A DNA stretch of 64,000 bases from Phoronis australis (lineage: Eukaryota; Phoronida; Phoronidae): positions 350,512 through 414,511 of the forward strand of contig NMRA01000303.1 in NCBI GenBank assembly GCA_002633005.1. Direction: 5' to 3'. The translations under genes and the position numbers were made by a program. Positions 1 to 22,613 of this stretch are shown here, in pieces (positions within the stretch are counted from its first letter, which is position 1; each line of letters begins with the position of its first letter). Under the pieces are notes generated by a model that saw only the letters and a program-made list of their open reading frames with translations, was not told the DNA's origin and made no database searches.

Positions 1-3000
1 CCGCGAAGACATCACAGAGCCCGCGGTAAGTGTTAGGAACACCTCTGATGCTTTGCGGAGAGTAGAAATGTGTTGTTAATATACGTGAGGTTTAGAGTGA
101 TATGTTCTGACGTACTGTGGAGTTAAAGACTAGCCACTTTTGTTTTAAGTGAACTCCCGTAATGTATTTTTCAGCCATAGTAATGACATTGTAGTTTCCA
201 GTATGGCATAACTGCTCTCTAAGGGATTGACCTTTTAAAAGGAACTGAAGTGTACCTCTTAGTGCTTTTAGACCTTATTTTACAGATTGTAGCTTTCATC
301 ATCGTTTGGCTGATTGCTCGTCAGTGATTGACTTAGTGTCAATTCTCTGGGTCAACAACTGAGTATGCTTGCTTTCTAAATTTCATTGTCATGTGATGTG
401 ATAGTGCTGGTTGCTTTAAATTCTTTCCGTTTTGTCCAATTTCCAATGAATACGAACAAGTTTGTTTCTGCTGCCAGGTGTGTGCCCTTCGTCACTTGAC
501 CAGTCGCCATCCCGAAGCCGAAATGGCCCAGAATGCTGTGCGCCTGCACTATGGCCTGCCAGTGCTGGTCAAGCTGTTGCATCCTCCTAGTCGCTGGCCA
601 CTCATCAAGGCCGTGGTCGGACTAGTCCGCAACCTGGCCCTGTGTCCAGCCAACCACGCCCCCCTGCGTGAACACGGCGCCCTGCCCAGAATTGTCCAGC
701 TGTTGATCCGTGCTCACCAGGATACACAGAGAGTGAGTATGATGATTGTTAACTTACCTTAGCCATGATTGGTGTCTGTTGAGAGAGCAATATACTGTAG
801 ACTTGTAGTGAAGCTAATCATACCTTTAGTTGCATTTAATCTCTAGTGATTAAACAGTACCTCTAGACTGACATTTCAAGCGTTTGTTGACAGAACACAT
901 CTGGTATCATGTTCGCCTTAAAGGTGCTATGTCTCATTAAAATCGTGAATATTTTAATTTGTGGTAAGCACCACCTTGTGATTTCCTGGAGAACTATGTA
1001 CAAGTATAATCAGGAAAAGAAACAATTTATAAATAAAATGCGGTTTGAACGAAAACACCAAAACGGATGCACTTAAAAACAATTGTGAACATATAGAAAA
1101 CCCTAGTAATTCCATATATTACACAATCGTTATTTGATAGTGAAATGAACAAATTATAAAGACTGTGGCTTGATTTATAAAGGTAACGATGACATATTGC
1201 CGTACCCATTTAAATAAAAATAATCTTGATTAACGAGATTTGCGAGATTGTAATGGTAACTGGTTCTCGGATGGTTTCCGGCACACCGAAAGACCCATGG
1301 TTGTTTGTAAACTAGTACTTCATTTGCAAGTTGACATTTTAATGAGATATAGCTTCTTAAATGTGAATGCGCTTGATAGTTATAAGGACATAAGTTAGTT
1401 GCTCAGGTGTCTTCATTGTTGTTCTTGTTGAGGTTTATGCAAATACAGATGTAGAGTGAGGTGGATTTACCAGTTACAAAAATGTAATTGTTTTATGTTG
1501 ATGGAACTGTTGTGTAATTCGTTGTTGTTATGTACTTCAACAGCAGAGGTCCTCAGTAGCATCCAACGGCAGCCAGAGCAGCGTCTACGTCGATGGTGTA
1601 CGCATGGAGGAAATCGTAGAAGGAACTGTCGGCGCTCTCCATATATTGGCTCGCGAAGCACACAACCGGGCAGTCATCCGTGGTCTCAACTGTATACCAC
1701 TTTTTGTTCAGGTGAGTGGAGTGCTCTGTCTTATTTTGGAGCTTGTAGAAGTCTAGATTGCCAAACTAAGTTAGAACACTCAAAAATGCTACAAAGTTAT
1801 GCAAGCCACCCTGTGATGTTGCCTTGCAAATCGAAGACAAAGGTCACGTTTTCTGGTTCTGAGCACGAGGGAATGCCGTGTATTCCAAATTGGGAAAGTG
1901 AAACTTATGTGATGGTGTTTTGATTTTGCTGGTCTCAGTTGTTGTATTTAGATCCTTCCAATACATGTTAAATGCAGTCTGCACATTGTGTGTTGGTACT
2001 AAGTGGATATAATGCGCACAAAACTGTTACAGAGGTTTCACCTTGTAAACACACACTATAACAATTGTTGTCAAACGGAAGTAAGGTTTATTGGACAACT
2101 CAATGTTGTGGGGTCTATTTCAGCTTCTCTACTCTCCTGTGGAGAATGTTCAACGTGTCGCTGCAGGTGTTCTGTGCGAGCTTGCTGCTGATAAGGAAGG
2201 AGCGGAGATCATTGAGCAAGAGGGCGCTACTGCTCCTCTCACAGAACTTCTTCACTCCCGCAACGAAGGTGTCGGTGAGTATTGGTCCTTGGTATGGTGT
2301 TTTTCAGTTGACTAAAAGTAGCCCAGGTAGTCTATTTCAAGCTGCATCAGACGTGTACAGGCCTCTCGGCGAAGTCCATTGCACGACGCACCAAAACGAT
2401 TTTTCTGTTTATTAATATATACATATAGCGCATACACACATATTAAAACCAAGCTGAGGAACTAGAGATCTGATTCGAGGGTATAACAGTGGGGCCCAGT
2501 GGTTTTGCTCCCACAACCTTTAGAACAGGAGATGGCCACTCAACCCACTAGGTCACACTGTCTCCTCTTTTAGTTGACTATATAATGCAAGTTTCTATTG
2601 GGCAATTCTGCATAGGCATAATAAGATGAAATAAATAAAATATTAATGCTCAAATTATTGTTTCTCAACAGTTTTCAGTGATAGAAACGAGTCATTGAAT
2701 TTCACTGCTGGACATTCTAAACCTTTTGTCAAATCATTCTTGCCCAAAATGGCAGCATGTTATTTCTGCAGACTGTTGTAGATTGGGCTGCATAAGTGGC
2801 TGCTTCTGTTGACTTAACTAATTGCGTTTGTTGGTAGGATGGGACATGTCTTGTTTTCCTGCCCAGTCTAATTGGCGCAGTTACCGCTTTATGACCTTGG
2901 CTATTTTGTGGTTTTGTAATAATTACCATAAAATTATGTTTCTAGCCACCTACGCCGCCGCCGTGTTGTTCCGCATGTCTGAGGACAAACCCAACGACTA

Positions 3001-5008
3001 TAAGAAACGTCTCTCTGTCGAGCTGACCAGTTCTCTATTCAGAGGTGACCCCGCCCCCTGGAACGAGGTAGGGTACCGGGGTATTCCATTGACCTTTGGC
3101 TATAGGCCTTTTCATACTGACTTAACTGTGGTCTGAGCGCAGGGCCGATGTGAAGTGCGAAGTTAACTAAACTTCTCGTATCGGCTTCAGTAGTTACGAA
3201 CATCGAAGTAAATGGTAGGGCGCTGTTGTAATCGGGCAAGGTAGCGCTGCACGCAGATTTTTTTAATGTGACAATTTGGGAACATTTATATGTGCTAATT
3301 GACACAAAACTTATTTTTTATTCGATTGGTGATTATTCAAGCAAAATGTAAGCAACTGGTAGTGACGGCGCAACTCTTTAATTGTTGATAACAGTGGCAC
3401 CTGGTGATAACTTAGACAGGACGTAAGTTAACTCGTCATACTGCACCGCAGCGTCAATGCTGTGCTTTTAAATCCATCTGTTGAGTGCGAAGTTAACCGG
3501 CGCTGTTAACTTCGATCCAGGACCGAAGTTAAGCATTCATACTGACTGCAACTCCAACAAAACATCCATGCGTCGACGTTAGTATGAAAGGCCCTTTTAG
3601 ACTGATTAAGATGGCAACAAAAACCAATTAAATCTGTTGTCATTCTTTTTTATGGACTATAGTAGGTCTCCTTTAAGGACTATAGTAGAGGAACAAGTCA
3701 CTTTTAATTGACCTGTTGATCTACTGGAGTCCTCTGCCTTGTGTGGAATAATGTCTGAACCATTATTTCGTCACTTAATTTGACTTTTCCAACAATTCCA
3801 AAGTTCACAAACTACTGTAATTTTTCAACCATTTCATACAAAGTGCGTGCGCTTGAAGAATCGGGGCAGTTTCTCAAAGAGTCTATTGTCTTTTGGCAAT
3901 AAATCAGTCTATGTATAGCTTAGCCTGTTTTCAGACAGTGTGCATATAATGCGTTCTTCATCAGTGGCGCCTTGTGGATATCGAGTTTCCCACTCTGCGA
4001 TCTTTACGTGACTATCCGTTTCATTTATGAAACGCAGGAAATGACGAGCAAGAAAAATCTTGCAAATATCTGCTAGACTCATGGAGTTGATGCTTGTGTA
4101 CAGAGAGGCATTGACAAAAAATTGAGTTTTGAGTTGCACCATTTTTGTGGAACGAGAAAATAAGCGAAACCATAAGTTGATCAAATGAGCACAGCCCGTT
4201 ATTTATTGCCAGCAGAGATTACAACGGTCAAGTGTCTTCATACTCCAAGGCACTCTGACTTGCATATAATGGCCCCCAACTTAATAATTAATGAAAAGTA
4301 GTTTCCTTATATGTGGTCTGAAATTCTAGAGCGTTCGAATTCCTAGCTTGATGTTCGGTATTCTGCTTGCAGCCGGGCTTTGACGATCTGGGCATGATGG
4401 CCCCTGATGAGCCCTACAGGGACATGTACCCCCAGCCATCCCCTCACCAGTCTCACAGTATGAGTGGCAGTCACCCAGATATGAGTGAGTATACTACTCC
4501 GCATTCCTGTAACAGCGGTTTTCTTAGAGAAGTTGCCAAGTTTATTGAATATTTGGGTGGTAACGTCAATGAAGCTAGACAAATTCGTGTAATTTCATCC
4601 ATCGCATTTGTGGACCTACCCAGATATTCGACTGGTTTCTGTCATGTCAAATAAAAACAGAGATTTTGCATTAGCGTCAGAAATCACTGCACTTTTCCCT
4701 GACGTCTGCTTCATTCACAAAATCACGCTAAGTCTTTCACATCTTGGGTGTTGTCATTGTTTGTAATGTGCTGTGTTGATGTTGTAGGGTACGACAGCCA
4801 TCTTCCCATTGACTCAATGCAAGGTCTAGATCTGGGCTCCCACCACGGGGGCAGCAATTATGGTCAGATGGACCACTTCACTGACCTGGGAGCGCCCTCG
4901 GGCGACCTCAACTTTGACAGTCTGGACACAAGCCTCCAACACCCGCCAACAGGAGATGCTAGCCAGATGAGCGGTGGACAGGCGGCTTGGTTCGACACTG
5001 ACCTGTAA
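1..5008 (+). CDS. CTNNB1: beta-catenin, 3' part (seven exons, 5' end outside window)
   Basis: Armadillo-repeat protein that links cadherins to alpha-catenin and co-activates TCF/LEF in Wnt signalling. Exons: 1-25, 478-732, 1547-1711, 2124-2274, 2946-3067, 4373-4484, 4788-5008; phases join into one frame of 349 residues plus stop, with GT-AG borders throughout. The first exon encodes REDITEPA before GTAAGT. The next carries [24 protein letters not shown] and LVKLLHPPS, the armadillo 10 area. Later exons carry [64 protein letters not shown] and [14 protein letters not shown]. The last two exons form a lineage-specific acidic, Gly/Ser/His-rich transactivation tail ending AAWFDTDL, the conserved C-terminus with a PDZ-ligand-like DTDL. 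Homology is unmistakable; the tail exons are supported by frame, splice sites and the terminal motif. Introns 26-477 and 733-1546 show no other feature. Confidence 0.97.
1544..1711 (+). CDS. CTNNB1: beta-catenin exon with tandem NAGNAG acceptor
   Basis: The intron ends ...CAACAGCAG, so splicing may use the AG at 1542-1543 (exon from 1544, adding one Gln) or the AG at 1545-1546 (exon from 1547). The downstream choice matches the vertebrate order QR-R/T-S best. The exon encodes the linker between armadillo 10 and 11 followed by [20 protein letters not shown] and ends ...IPLFVQ before GTGAGT at 1712. Confidence 0.85.
2465..2570 (-). repeat. tRNA-derived SINE-like fragment in a beta-catenin intron
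   Basis: On the minus strand it reads GTGACCTAGTGGGTTGAGTG, an RNA polymerase III A-box-like sequence, followed about 30 bases on by AAAGGTTGTGGGAGCAAAAC, a decayed B-box area. It lies in the intron 2275-2945. A similar head is seen at 36911-36975. No tRNA cloverleaf can be drawn. Confidence 0.45.
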
Positions 5009-5615
5009 TCGTGTGATTGTGAGACTTAAGTGGACAGTTTTAAACGGGACCTTGTGGCAAGCATTGGTCGCTGAAAATGCGGTCAAGTTTGAGGAGACAT
5101 TTGTGAATCTATCCCTCCGTTGATCTTGTGAAATTATTTACTCTAAACAGACACAACTGTTGGATACATATCAGTCCCTTCCATGCAAAGGTGTCGTTCA
5201 AGGTCGCCCAACCTTTGTGAAACTTGTGAAAGGATTACGCAGGGGGATCCGAGTAGGATAGAACACGGTGGTTATGACAGTGTAAAAATACTATATATTT
5301 GTAGCATATTGATATTTTTACAGTAATGTTTATGTACAGTAAATACTGGTTTATTCCGTAGACTCTACTTTTATTGTTCACAACAGTCATAGTCAATGTG
5401 TATGGCGTGTCCCTGCTAGACCAAGGATTTTGTATTGCAAACATTTTATAGATTAGTTTTATTCTGGGTTTAGTGATGTGTAGCTCAGTGGTAGACTACG
5501 TTAAAGGATTACAACCAGGCTTTTATTTACAGTATGTCTTCACATTTGTTGCTCATTGAGAGCGCAAGATTCTTGTATATTTTTAAATTGAATAAATCTC
5601 AACGGTGGATTCAGT
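5009..5615 (+). other. CTNNB1: beta-catenin 3' UTR
   Basis: AT-rich sequence after the TAA at 5006-5008. A canonical AATAAA lies at 5591-5596, so the transcript probably ends near 5610-5620. An A-box-like tRNA fragment (TAGCTCAGTGGTAGA, about 5482) sits inside but has no B box. Confidence 0.65.
5591..5596 (+). promoter_or_regulatory. poly(A) signal AATAAA of beta-catenin
   Basis: Exact AATAAA 583 bases after the stop codon; the only canonical signal soon after the stop. Confidence 0.6.
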
Positions 5616-8600
5616 TTTCTCTTTTTGAGTTATACTCGCCTGTACCTGTATACTTGCAAACCTCTCAAGGGGTCGGTGTACATAAATTATGTAAATGACA
5701 AAAACAGTCCTTTTCACAATTGAGATCAATGGAATTACTGTCTCAGTTTCGGCTAATGACCCGAGATTTAAACCACACTTTCACCTACGTGCAAAATTTG
5801 TATCCCGTTTACTGAAAGCACGCAGATTATCTTCATTTTTACGTTGAGGCATAGCAAGCTGATTATGTGCATTGGAATTGCATGTTCATCCAATGAGCAA
5901 TTGCCTATTTATGAAAGTAAGATACCAGTCAATGTGTGAATCGGGAAAGAAAACGACGGATTGCTATAGTTAAGCTTTGAAACCATCGAACGTGCTTTCT
6001 GATTAACGTGGATGTTCACCTGATAGTTATCAATGAAAATTGACAATTTGTAAAGAAGCCGAGTTTTCCATACTTGATCAAGCTGAAGTAGAAACCTTCA
6101 AATTTTATTGAATCTTCATTTCGAAGCAATGTAACAACTATCAGGTGTCTGGTGTTCTCTGTAACTGGGGACACTGCGCCCTTTTTGCTAAATTTCACTA
6201 AAAGCCCATGATCACCTTGAATTTTTTTTTGCCAAGTTCGATATTTGACTAAATGCTGTCAATAAGCGCCTAAAAAGGACCAACACAAAGGGTTCCAAAG
6301 ATGGTGCTTGCTGCAGGTGGCCTTGAGGTATACACCTTGACAGAAGAACTTGCAATATTGCTCACTTCAAAAAACTTGTGCGAAACGCTTGTGGAAATCT
6401 TTCTAAATACATGCATTTTGAAAAAGACGAACTTGAATGACACACCTACAAAGAGTACAAAGTTTTCTACAAAAGCTGAAGAAATTTCATCGAAAGTTGA
6501 CGAAATTTCAATGCAAAAAAATCAGGCTAATTTCAAATGATTTAGTTTTCCACTTCCTCTAATTTACTCCTGGATTTTTGCCATGAATTTGATGAAGCCG
6601 GAACTTTTTTTGAAAACTACCGAGTAGTACGTGCTAAAAAATTCCAGGTACTGTCCCAGAATTCCCAGTCACAATGATTGCGCACCAGTAGTAACCACTC
6701 ATGAGTGCCACAAGCCATGATTGGCCATTTGTTCTTACCAGACATGATGATGACAAGATTATTTGTAACGTGCACTGTACAGTAAGGCGATCCATCGCTT
6801 TAGTTCACTATGTCACCGTGGTGACAGAAAGACTGCACCTCGTTAAGATGTGTAATAGGATTATGCAAACCAAGCAAACTTTTTTACAAGAACCTGAAAC
6901 CCACTCTGATGCAGTGTTATGAGGTAAAAATTCAATTTGGTCTCATAAGTAGCTCCATGAGTTTGCAAATGAAGCAACCTTTAGGATAACATTGACCGGA
7001 AGTCTTAACACTAACGTTGATGGTAAGGGTTGATTCTAAACCTGTGCACCAAGGTGTGCTTGTTGGTCCAGCAACATGTAACTATCACAACCCAGTGGTT
7101 GGTTACATGATCAAACAGCCAAAAAGGCTGTGCTAACTACAACCTTGAGCGACCTGGCCTGTTTTTTCAGTGTTACATGTATTGACAGACATGGAAATCA
7201 CAGTAACATATTCTACATTTAAGGTCATTGATAAGTTTAAAATTTGAAATCCAACAATCATATCACTACACGTTTAAAAATGAAAGCACATTTGACAGGC
7301 CAGTCAATGACTTATAAGTCTCGTCAGAGATCACGTTGCAAAATTGAGGATTAACAGAATGCTAAGCCCAGTTTTGGTCAGTTAACATAGACTACAGTAT
7401 GCTCATCTAAATCTTTAAAATGAAATAATTTTGCTACTGTTGCCACTGCTCGACACTTCAGAGCAAGTCTGAAAATTCCTTACAAAGTTTGCTGATTTGA
7501 CAAGCGCGACTGATGCTTCAGTTAAAGGATTGTGAGAAAAGACCTTTAACCTCAAAACGAACTATCTACTTGTTGAGGGAAATGCCCTGCTTGAATGTAT
7601 CCATCACTCAGAGGTGCATCAGGTGACAGAAACCACTTTTGCTGGAATTGCCAAAACAGGGTTTAGTATCCTTTAAGCGTAAACATATATGAACGAGGGC
7701 ACATGATGTGGCCAATAGGTGGCGTGCAGACCAGACTTAAAAATATTTGTGTATCCTTTGTGTATGCACATGCTGCCTCACTTTGACAATCCAAAAAACA
7801 CAGAACAGAAGAATTACAAGTTGTGAATATTTGAAAATATTGAATGACCATCAAATACGAGTCACTGAAACAAAAACACGTGTGCTTGTGAATGGGAGTT
7901 ACAAGATTGTCATTTACAATTTTCTGTTCAATGTCATAAATGATATCAAGCTTCCTAAGTTTTTCTATGGTTGAAGTCACCGTGTAATGTGGCAGCATAT
8001 TAGTGTTTCTCATCCAACACATTGATAACAGTTATAATAACAGTTATAATAACTGTGGCTAGGTTATAAGGTGACATTAGAAACACGATACGAGCACAAA
8101 TTTTGCTATGCAAAGATGGCACTTCCTGCTCAAAACACTTCTTGCAGCCGGCTCCTTGTTTGGGTCAGAGAAACCTAAAATTAAGGAATAATTTTAGGAG
8201 CCCACCCCGTGTCATTGGCGCATCATTAATTTCATTGACACACTGTGATTGCTTAACTCAGTCCAACGGGAGCAATAAAAGTTTCAGTTTCGCATGATTT
8301 CATCTTGAATAACACACATTGAATTCAGAATCTAGTACAACAATGCACAGTAGCTGATCAAAACAACAAGTTAAGTGATACGGGGTCAAACAAATTATAA
8401 AGAAAATGCAGATCTCAACTGTGGATTCACGTGTTTAGTTAAAGTAAAATGAACCGTTTAGACCAGTCAATGTGTAACATACTGATGTAACAGACAAAAT
8501 CTCCCCGAAAAAGGTCAGACATTTGACTAACGTAACCCACAGGTCCTAAAAATTGGCCACACCAATCCATTGACTCGTAGCCACGCTTTTCTAAAATGAT

Positions 8601-8946
8601 ACGTGAAAATTGATGCTTAGACTGGAACAACTTGTCTTTTTCAGAAAGAAAACTTAGCACAGAAATACACAAAATTATTGTATCTGGGACAGAAAGCATT
8701 TCGTCCGAAGCCTACAAACTTGTCATACACGTATTTAGTAGTCCTGGAATGACCAAAGAAACCTGATGCAATGACCCCAAGATAATGTGAATTTTCAATT
8801 AACAGTCGTGACAATCAGTTCATAGGCTTTGTCCTTGAAAATTCAGACATCAGCAAAGAGAGCTTAATTCCAACAATAAGCTGCCAGCTGACAGTCAGTC
8901 AGTTATTCTAGCATTGTAGACTATCACATCAACTGTCACTCATTCA
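5616..8946. other. convergent intergenic stretch, no gene recognised
   Basis: This lies between the beta-catenin poly(A) site and the NABP stop codon and must contain the NABP 3' UTR, whose end I could not place. It is AT-rich, and its short ORFs have no recognisable domain. A short inverted pair (CCTGATAGTT near 6021 and AACTATCAGG near 6135) and a 12-bp repeat (taacagttataa, 8027-8055) are the only structures noticed. Confidence 0.4.
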
Positions 8947-18896
<9,950 letters not shown>

Positions 18897-20224
18897 GTTG
18901 AACGCAAATGTCACCAACTGAACACGTTCTCAGTCGGAATGATGTCCTTGACCTTGAATTCTTGGGCGCACAATCCACACCTTGGTAACTCACACATCTA
19001 AAAGCAAAACATTCCTAAAACCCGACTTCAGAATGTCAACAAGTAATGTTCGTGGGCGTTCTTTGGCATCTAAGGTTAAACTACATTAAAAGAAGTTTTA
19101 CGAAATATGTCTAAATAAGTGACTTAAGTGGAAAAATCAAGACTCATTGTTGAACCATGACGGACAGAAAAGCCCATAATTCCCATTTCCTCACAAGCAA
19201 GCGCTCTACCTGTTGGAGATTTCCAGAACCTTTACTCATTACTCAGGATCCCAGTCTGCGGCAGAGCTGGTGTGTCAGTGTTTTGAAAAGTCTCTTAAGA
19301 TTTAAATCAGGAATTTAGTCTTACGCTCCACTCAACTTAACTGAAAATTCTTGAATCTCATCTGAGTAAAACTGCTCAAATCCTACGAGAAAATGTTTAC
19401 ATAACTGCTAGTTATACTAGATGTGAGATAGTGGCGGGGGTGTGATACGCCTGCTTGGCTAAACCTCTCTTCAACAATTGTGAAGTGTAAACGCAGGACT
19501 AATTTAAAGCACTTTCAAGTAACAGACCCCTGCCCTACAATGTATCGCGAGGGCGGGTACAAGACGGCGGTAAAGATTATTTGTCTGTCCATCATTATCG
19601 GTCGGGGTGACATATTGGTGCTATTCACAATCCTCAGTCTTTTAAGAAATTGATTGAACGGTAAGTGAGTGAATTTCCCTGCGTATTATCAATGCAGCAT
19701 CTTATTGAATGTTTTCCACAGACACACCTTGACTGTGTGACGAACGGCCGGGTCGGGGCGATATCTGCACCGGGAAACCGGTATCATGATTTGCCCCAGA
19801 ATATAATAGAATGATTGTCGAATTGACAGACATTTAAGGAGAGCTAGGCTTGGTGAATGTGCTTTAAATATATTTGACTGTGGAATTTATTCTGTGAACC
19901 TAGTAACTGAACTGACAACGTTTGTCGTGAACAGCAAAAGTTGACTGAGTCTGATGATCCAGAATCAAATCTTTGATGATCAAGTTTGCCGGTGCACGAA
20001 ACTGAATATTTTCAACTTTCTGTCACTCACTTAAATGCCAAACATGTAAACAGTAAGCGTGGTATGATTTTAACTGTATACTCTCTTGATCATGTAGATT
20101 GCAGAGTTGATATAATATGATTGGCTATTTTGGTTCATAGTTTTTCAAGAGTTTGATGGAAATCGCATACAATTTTAAGTCTGGTCAGCACGTGATCTAA
20201 TAAATATAAGTCTGATAAGATTTC
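18897..20224. other. NABP upstream region, no gene recognised
   Basis: This should hold the NABP promoter and 5' UTR on the minus strand, but I see no TATA box or initiator I would defend. A moderately GC-rich patch lies at 19540-19620. Apart from the R3 copy, nothing recognisable. Confidence 0.35.
19262..19490 (+). repeat. dispersed repeat family R3, longest copy
   Basis: Contains AATTTAGTCTTACGCTCC, ACTGCTAGTTA and CAACAATTGTGAAG in the same order as related segments at 11150-11620, 32424-32640 and 42850-43050. Non-coding. Confidence 0.4.
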
Positions 20225-20299
20225 TGCCGCAACCGGGACTCGAACCCAGGACCTTCTGCTAACCGCGCATGCGCTCTAATCCACTGAGCCATATGACCC
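20225..20299 (-). repeat. tRNA-derived sequence (tRNA pseudogene or SINE head)
   Basis: The minus strand has an A box TGGCTCAGTGGATTAGAGCG with an intact GCTC/GAGC D stem, and a perfect B box GGTTCGAGTCC with a five-pair T stem. The acceptor ends (GGGTCAT and TTGCGGC) do not pair, only three anticodon-stem pairs form, and position 33 is not T. It is therefore not a working tRNA. Confidence 0.7.
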
Positions 20300-20814
20300 C
20301 CGTCGAATACAGAAATCCGCTAATCAGAATTAGTAGTGGCCTTGTCGCCCTTGAACTCCTGAGTGTGAATAAATTTGCAATTCTTTTCCACGCCTGTTTG
20401 AGAATTACATACTGGAAAGTTAACTTACATTACATGGTGACACCAAGGAATCTACTAGAGTTCTCAGCTTCACAAATATCATTATAGAAAAACAGTTTTC
20501 CCTTCAATTAATCCATGTTCACTGACATGTTGTGTAAGTCAAACCGTGCACAAACCTGAGTGCAAAGCCTAAGTGTTCATGGTCACGTTACTGAGGATAC
20601 TTCTGACATTTTTCAGACAGTGGTCGCCACTTGTACTGTCATTTGCATAATTGCACAAGTTGCATTTGCCAAACAAGACACAAAATGCGTTGAACAGCCG
20701 TTGACAGAGAAGCCAAGACAGGGTATTGAGGAACCCCTTTGCAAACCGGATACCGATCTGAAAAGGTACTGCAAATCTTAACTGTCATACATCTTTCTTA
20801 CAGGTATTGGTATA

Positions 20815-20945
20815 AAAATGTTTTTAGAGCAACCATAGGCTTCCAACTCAGAAACTAACAAAGAGTGAGGAATGTAATTGAACGCTGTCGATATGTCAAT
20901 TGGAAAACAACTTGCATACATGCACGTATTCTGATCTGTAGCGAA
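20815..20945 (-). pseudogene. reverse-transcriptase fossil of a LINE
   Basis: Minus-strand translation contains IDISTAFNYIPHSLLVSELE followed by AYG. This resembles RT domain motif A and following helix of CR1/Jockey-type LINEs (D-x-S-K-A-F-D-x-I-P-H-x-L-L). Only this patch survives and the catalytic context is eroded. Confidence 0.55.
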
Positions 20946-20962
20946 TCTCAATTCTTGAAGAG

Positions 20963-21030
20963 GCACTGTGGCCTAGTGTGATAGGTGCCCTCTTCGAGGT
21001 CGTGGGTTCGAGTCCCACTGGGTCACACTG
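20963..21030 (+). repeat. tRNA-derived SINE head
   Basis: A-box-like TGGCCTAGTGTGATAGG and an exact B box GGTTCGAGTCC with a perfect GTGGG/CCCAC T stem. No acceptor stem, so a polymerase III-type SINE head rather than a tRNA gene. Confidence 0.65.
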
Positions 21031-22204
21031 CTAAACACTTGAGTCAGGTTTCTAGCTCATCAGCTCGGTTTGACTATATATCAATAAACCATAAAAATGG
21101 TTTCAGGAGATCAGTGCAATGGGCCCACATGCGTGGACTGCGCATGTCTGGTACAACGTGCATCAGACCACCTGCGAGTATTCTTAATATATTAATCTCA
21201 AGTTTTCAGGTCTTCAAAGATTTTAAGTAATCATGATATAAATGTCCTTTTAGAAAAAAACACACAAGTAGTTACTGCTTACTTTACCAAGTTGTTTGCA
21301 ATCTTCCAAAAACCGGATTTACCATTTTGGAAACAACGTTCGCCGTCACGCAAAAACTATCACTTAAAGCCGCATTTCGCGTTCGTTAGTTGGCCAAAAT
21401 CGAGCTGTTTTACTATCTTAAAATTGGTCTCGTAATGTTTCTAACAGTGGAAGCGTTCAATTTCTGTTACCAACAAGAATACTGAAGCGAACAGCGACTC
21501 AAGAAGGCGCTTCAGAGTTTACTACGGTTGGCCAGACCTAAAATTCGAAAACAGTGCACGTGGGCATTTCCTGTGACTCGAGTTGGTAACGGAAATTGAG
21601 TCACCTGAGTAGCATACAATAAGAGACCTGCTTTGTGAGAGTAAAATATCTAATTCGATTTTGTTTTTAGCCAGCTAAACACGGCTAAATGCAGCTATAA
21701 CTTTTGTGCAATCTAGTTATATTTTGTATTTACATGGCGGCGACATCCCGTTGCTCCCAACTTGTTCGATTGTATAGCCCAACAACAAGTTGGGAAGTTT
21801 ACCCCCGTAGCCAATTAACTCCATTCTGGCGTTGATGGTTGGAGGGCCTGCGCTCTTTTGTTTGATAATTGCTCTAATCTCCGATCAGATCGTATCTAGC
21901 CTGACTGGGGTGGGCTGATAAAAATGAAAGTTAAGTTAAGCCAGATACTACAACACGTTCAGCACCCCTCACGTCTGGAAAAGTTACTGAACGACAGGAC
22001 GCTGTAATGATCTTAGTTATTCATCCATTACTGGATTTGGTCAACTAAAAGCGATGATCCAGACATAATTACGCTTCACACTATCAATCATGCTCAATGG
22101 ACCATTGCCATTGTCACTATCTCATCATTACCATAATTATGCTGCGCGTACCAGCGCATAACGGTGTTTATCTTACTCTAGTTATTTTCCCTACCATTTT
22201 AGAC

Positions 22205-22613
22205 CTTGATAATTCCTTAGAAATGTATTTGCATGCTTTTAACTATGCTAATGTACAGCAGGAGCTAAACGACAATGATATCTGTACATCATCTTCGCTA
22301 AACAAAGTGCAGTTGTATTCACTAACAACTTGTAAATGTGAAAACAAAAATTCTACAAATAGGTGACCTTTGCACTAATGACGTACGTACATTGGGGGCT
22401 TACATAACACGCATCATGCAGTGTTATTCCCCAACACTACGTCACGATACTTACTGAACATGGTTGAATGATTTAGGGCGGATCATTTTCTACACAAAAC
22501 TCGTTCTTAAAAACATTTGGTAATTTTCAACGTACTTCATACTCATATCGTTGCTATAACTTGTGTTTCTAACTAGTTTGACCAAGCAATCACAGAGACG
22601 AGGAGTTAGCGTG
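22205..22613 (-). repeat. dispersed repeat family R2, copy 2 (interrupted)
   Basis: Reverse-complement match to R2 copies 1 and 3 (AGCTAAACGACAATGATATC, ACTACGTCACGATACTTACT, TTTGACCAAGCAATCACAGA). It is broken at 22614 by a retrotransposon. The R2-like sequence TTAGCGTGCAAGTTCCAC resumes at 26341, which identifies the insertion point. Confidence 0.65.

Noticed and set aside
1456-1923. 155-residue ORF over the beta-catenin exon
   Set aside because: Wrong frame relative to the beta-catenin exon 1547-1711; no known domain.
5475-5500. tRNA gene suggested by TAGCTCAGTGGTAGA
   Set aside because: Good A box but no B box, T arm or acceptor stem; lies in the beta-catenin 3' UTR.
20225-20299. Functional tRNA on the minus strand
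   Set aside because: A and B boxes are good, but the acceptor stem does not pair, the anticodon stem is broken and T33 is missing; kept as a tRNA-derived repeat.
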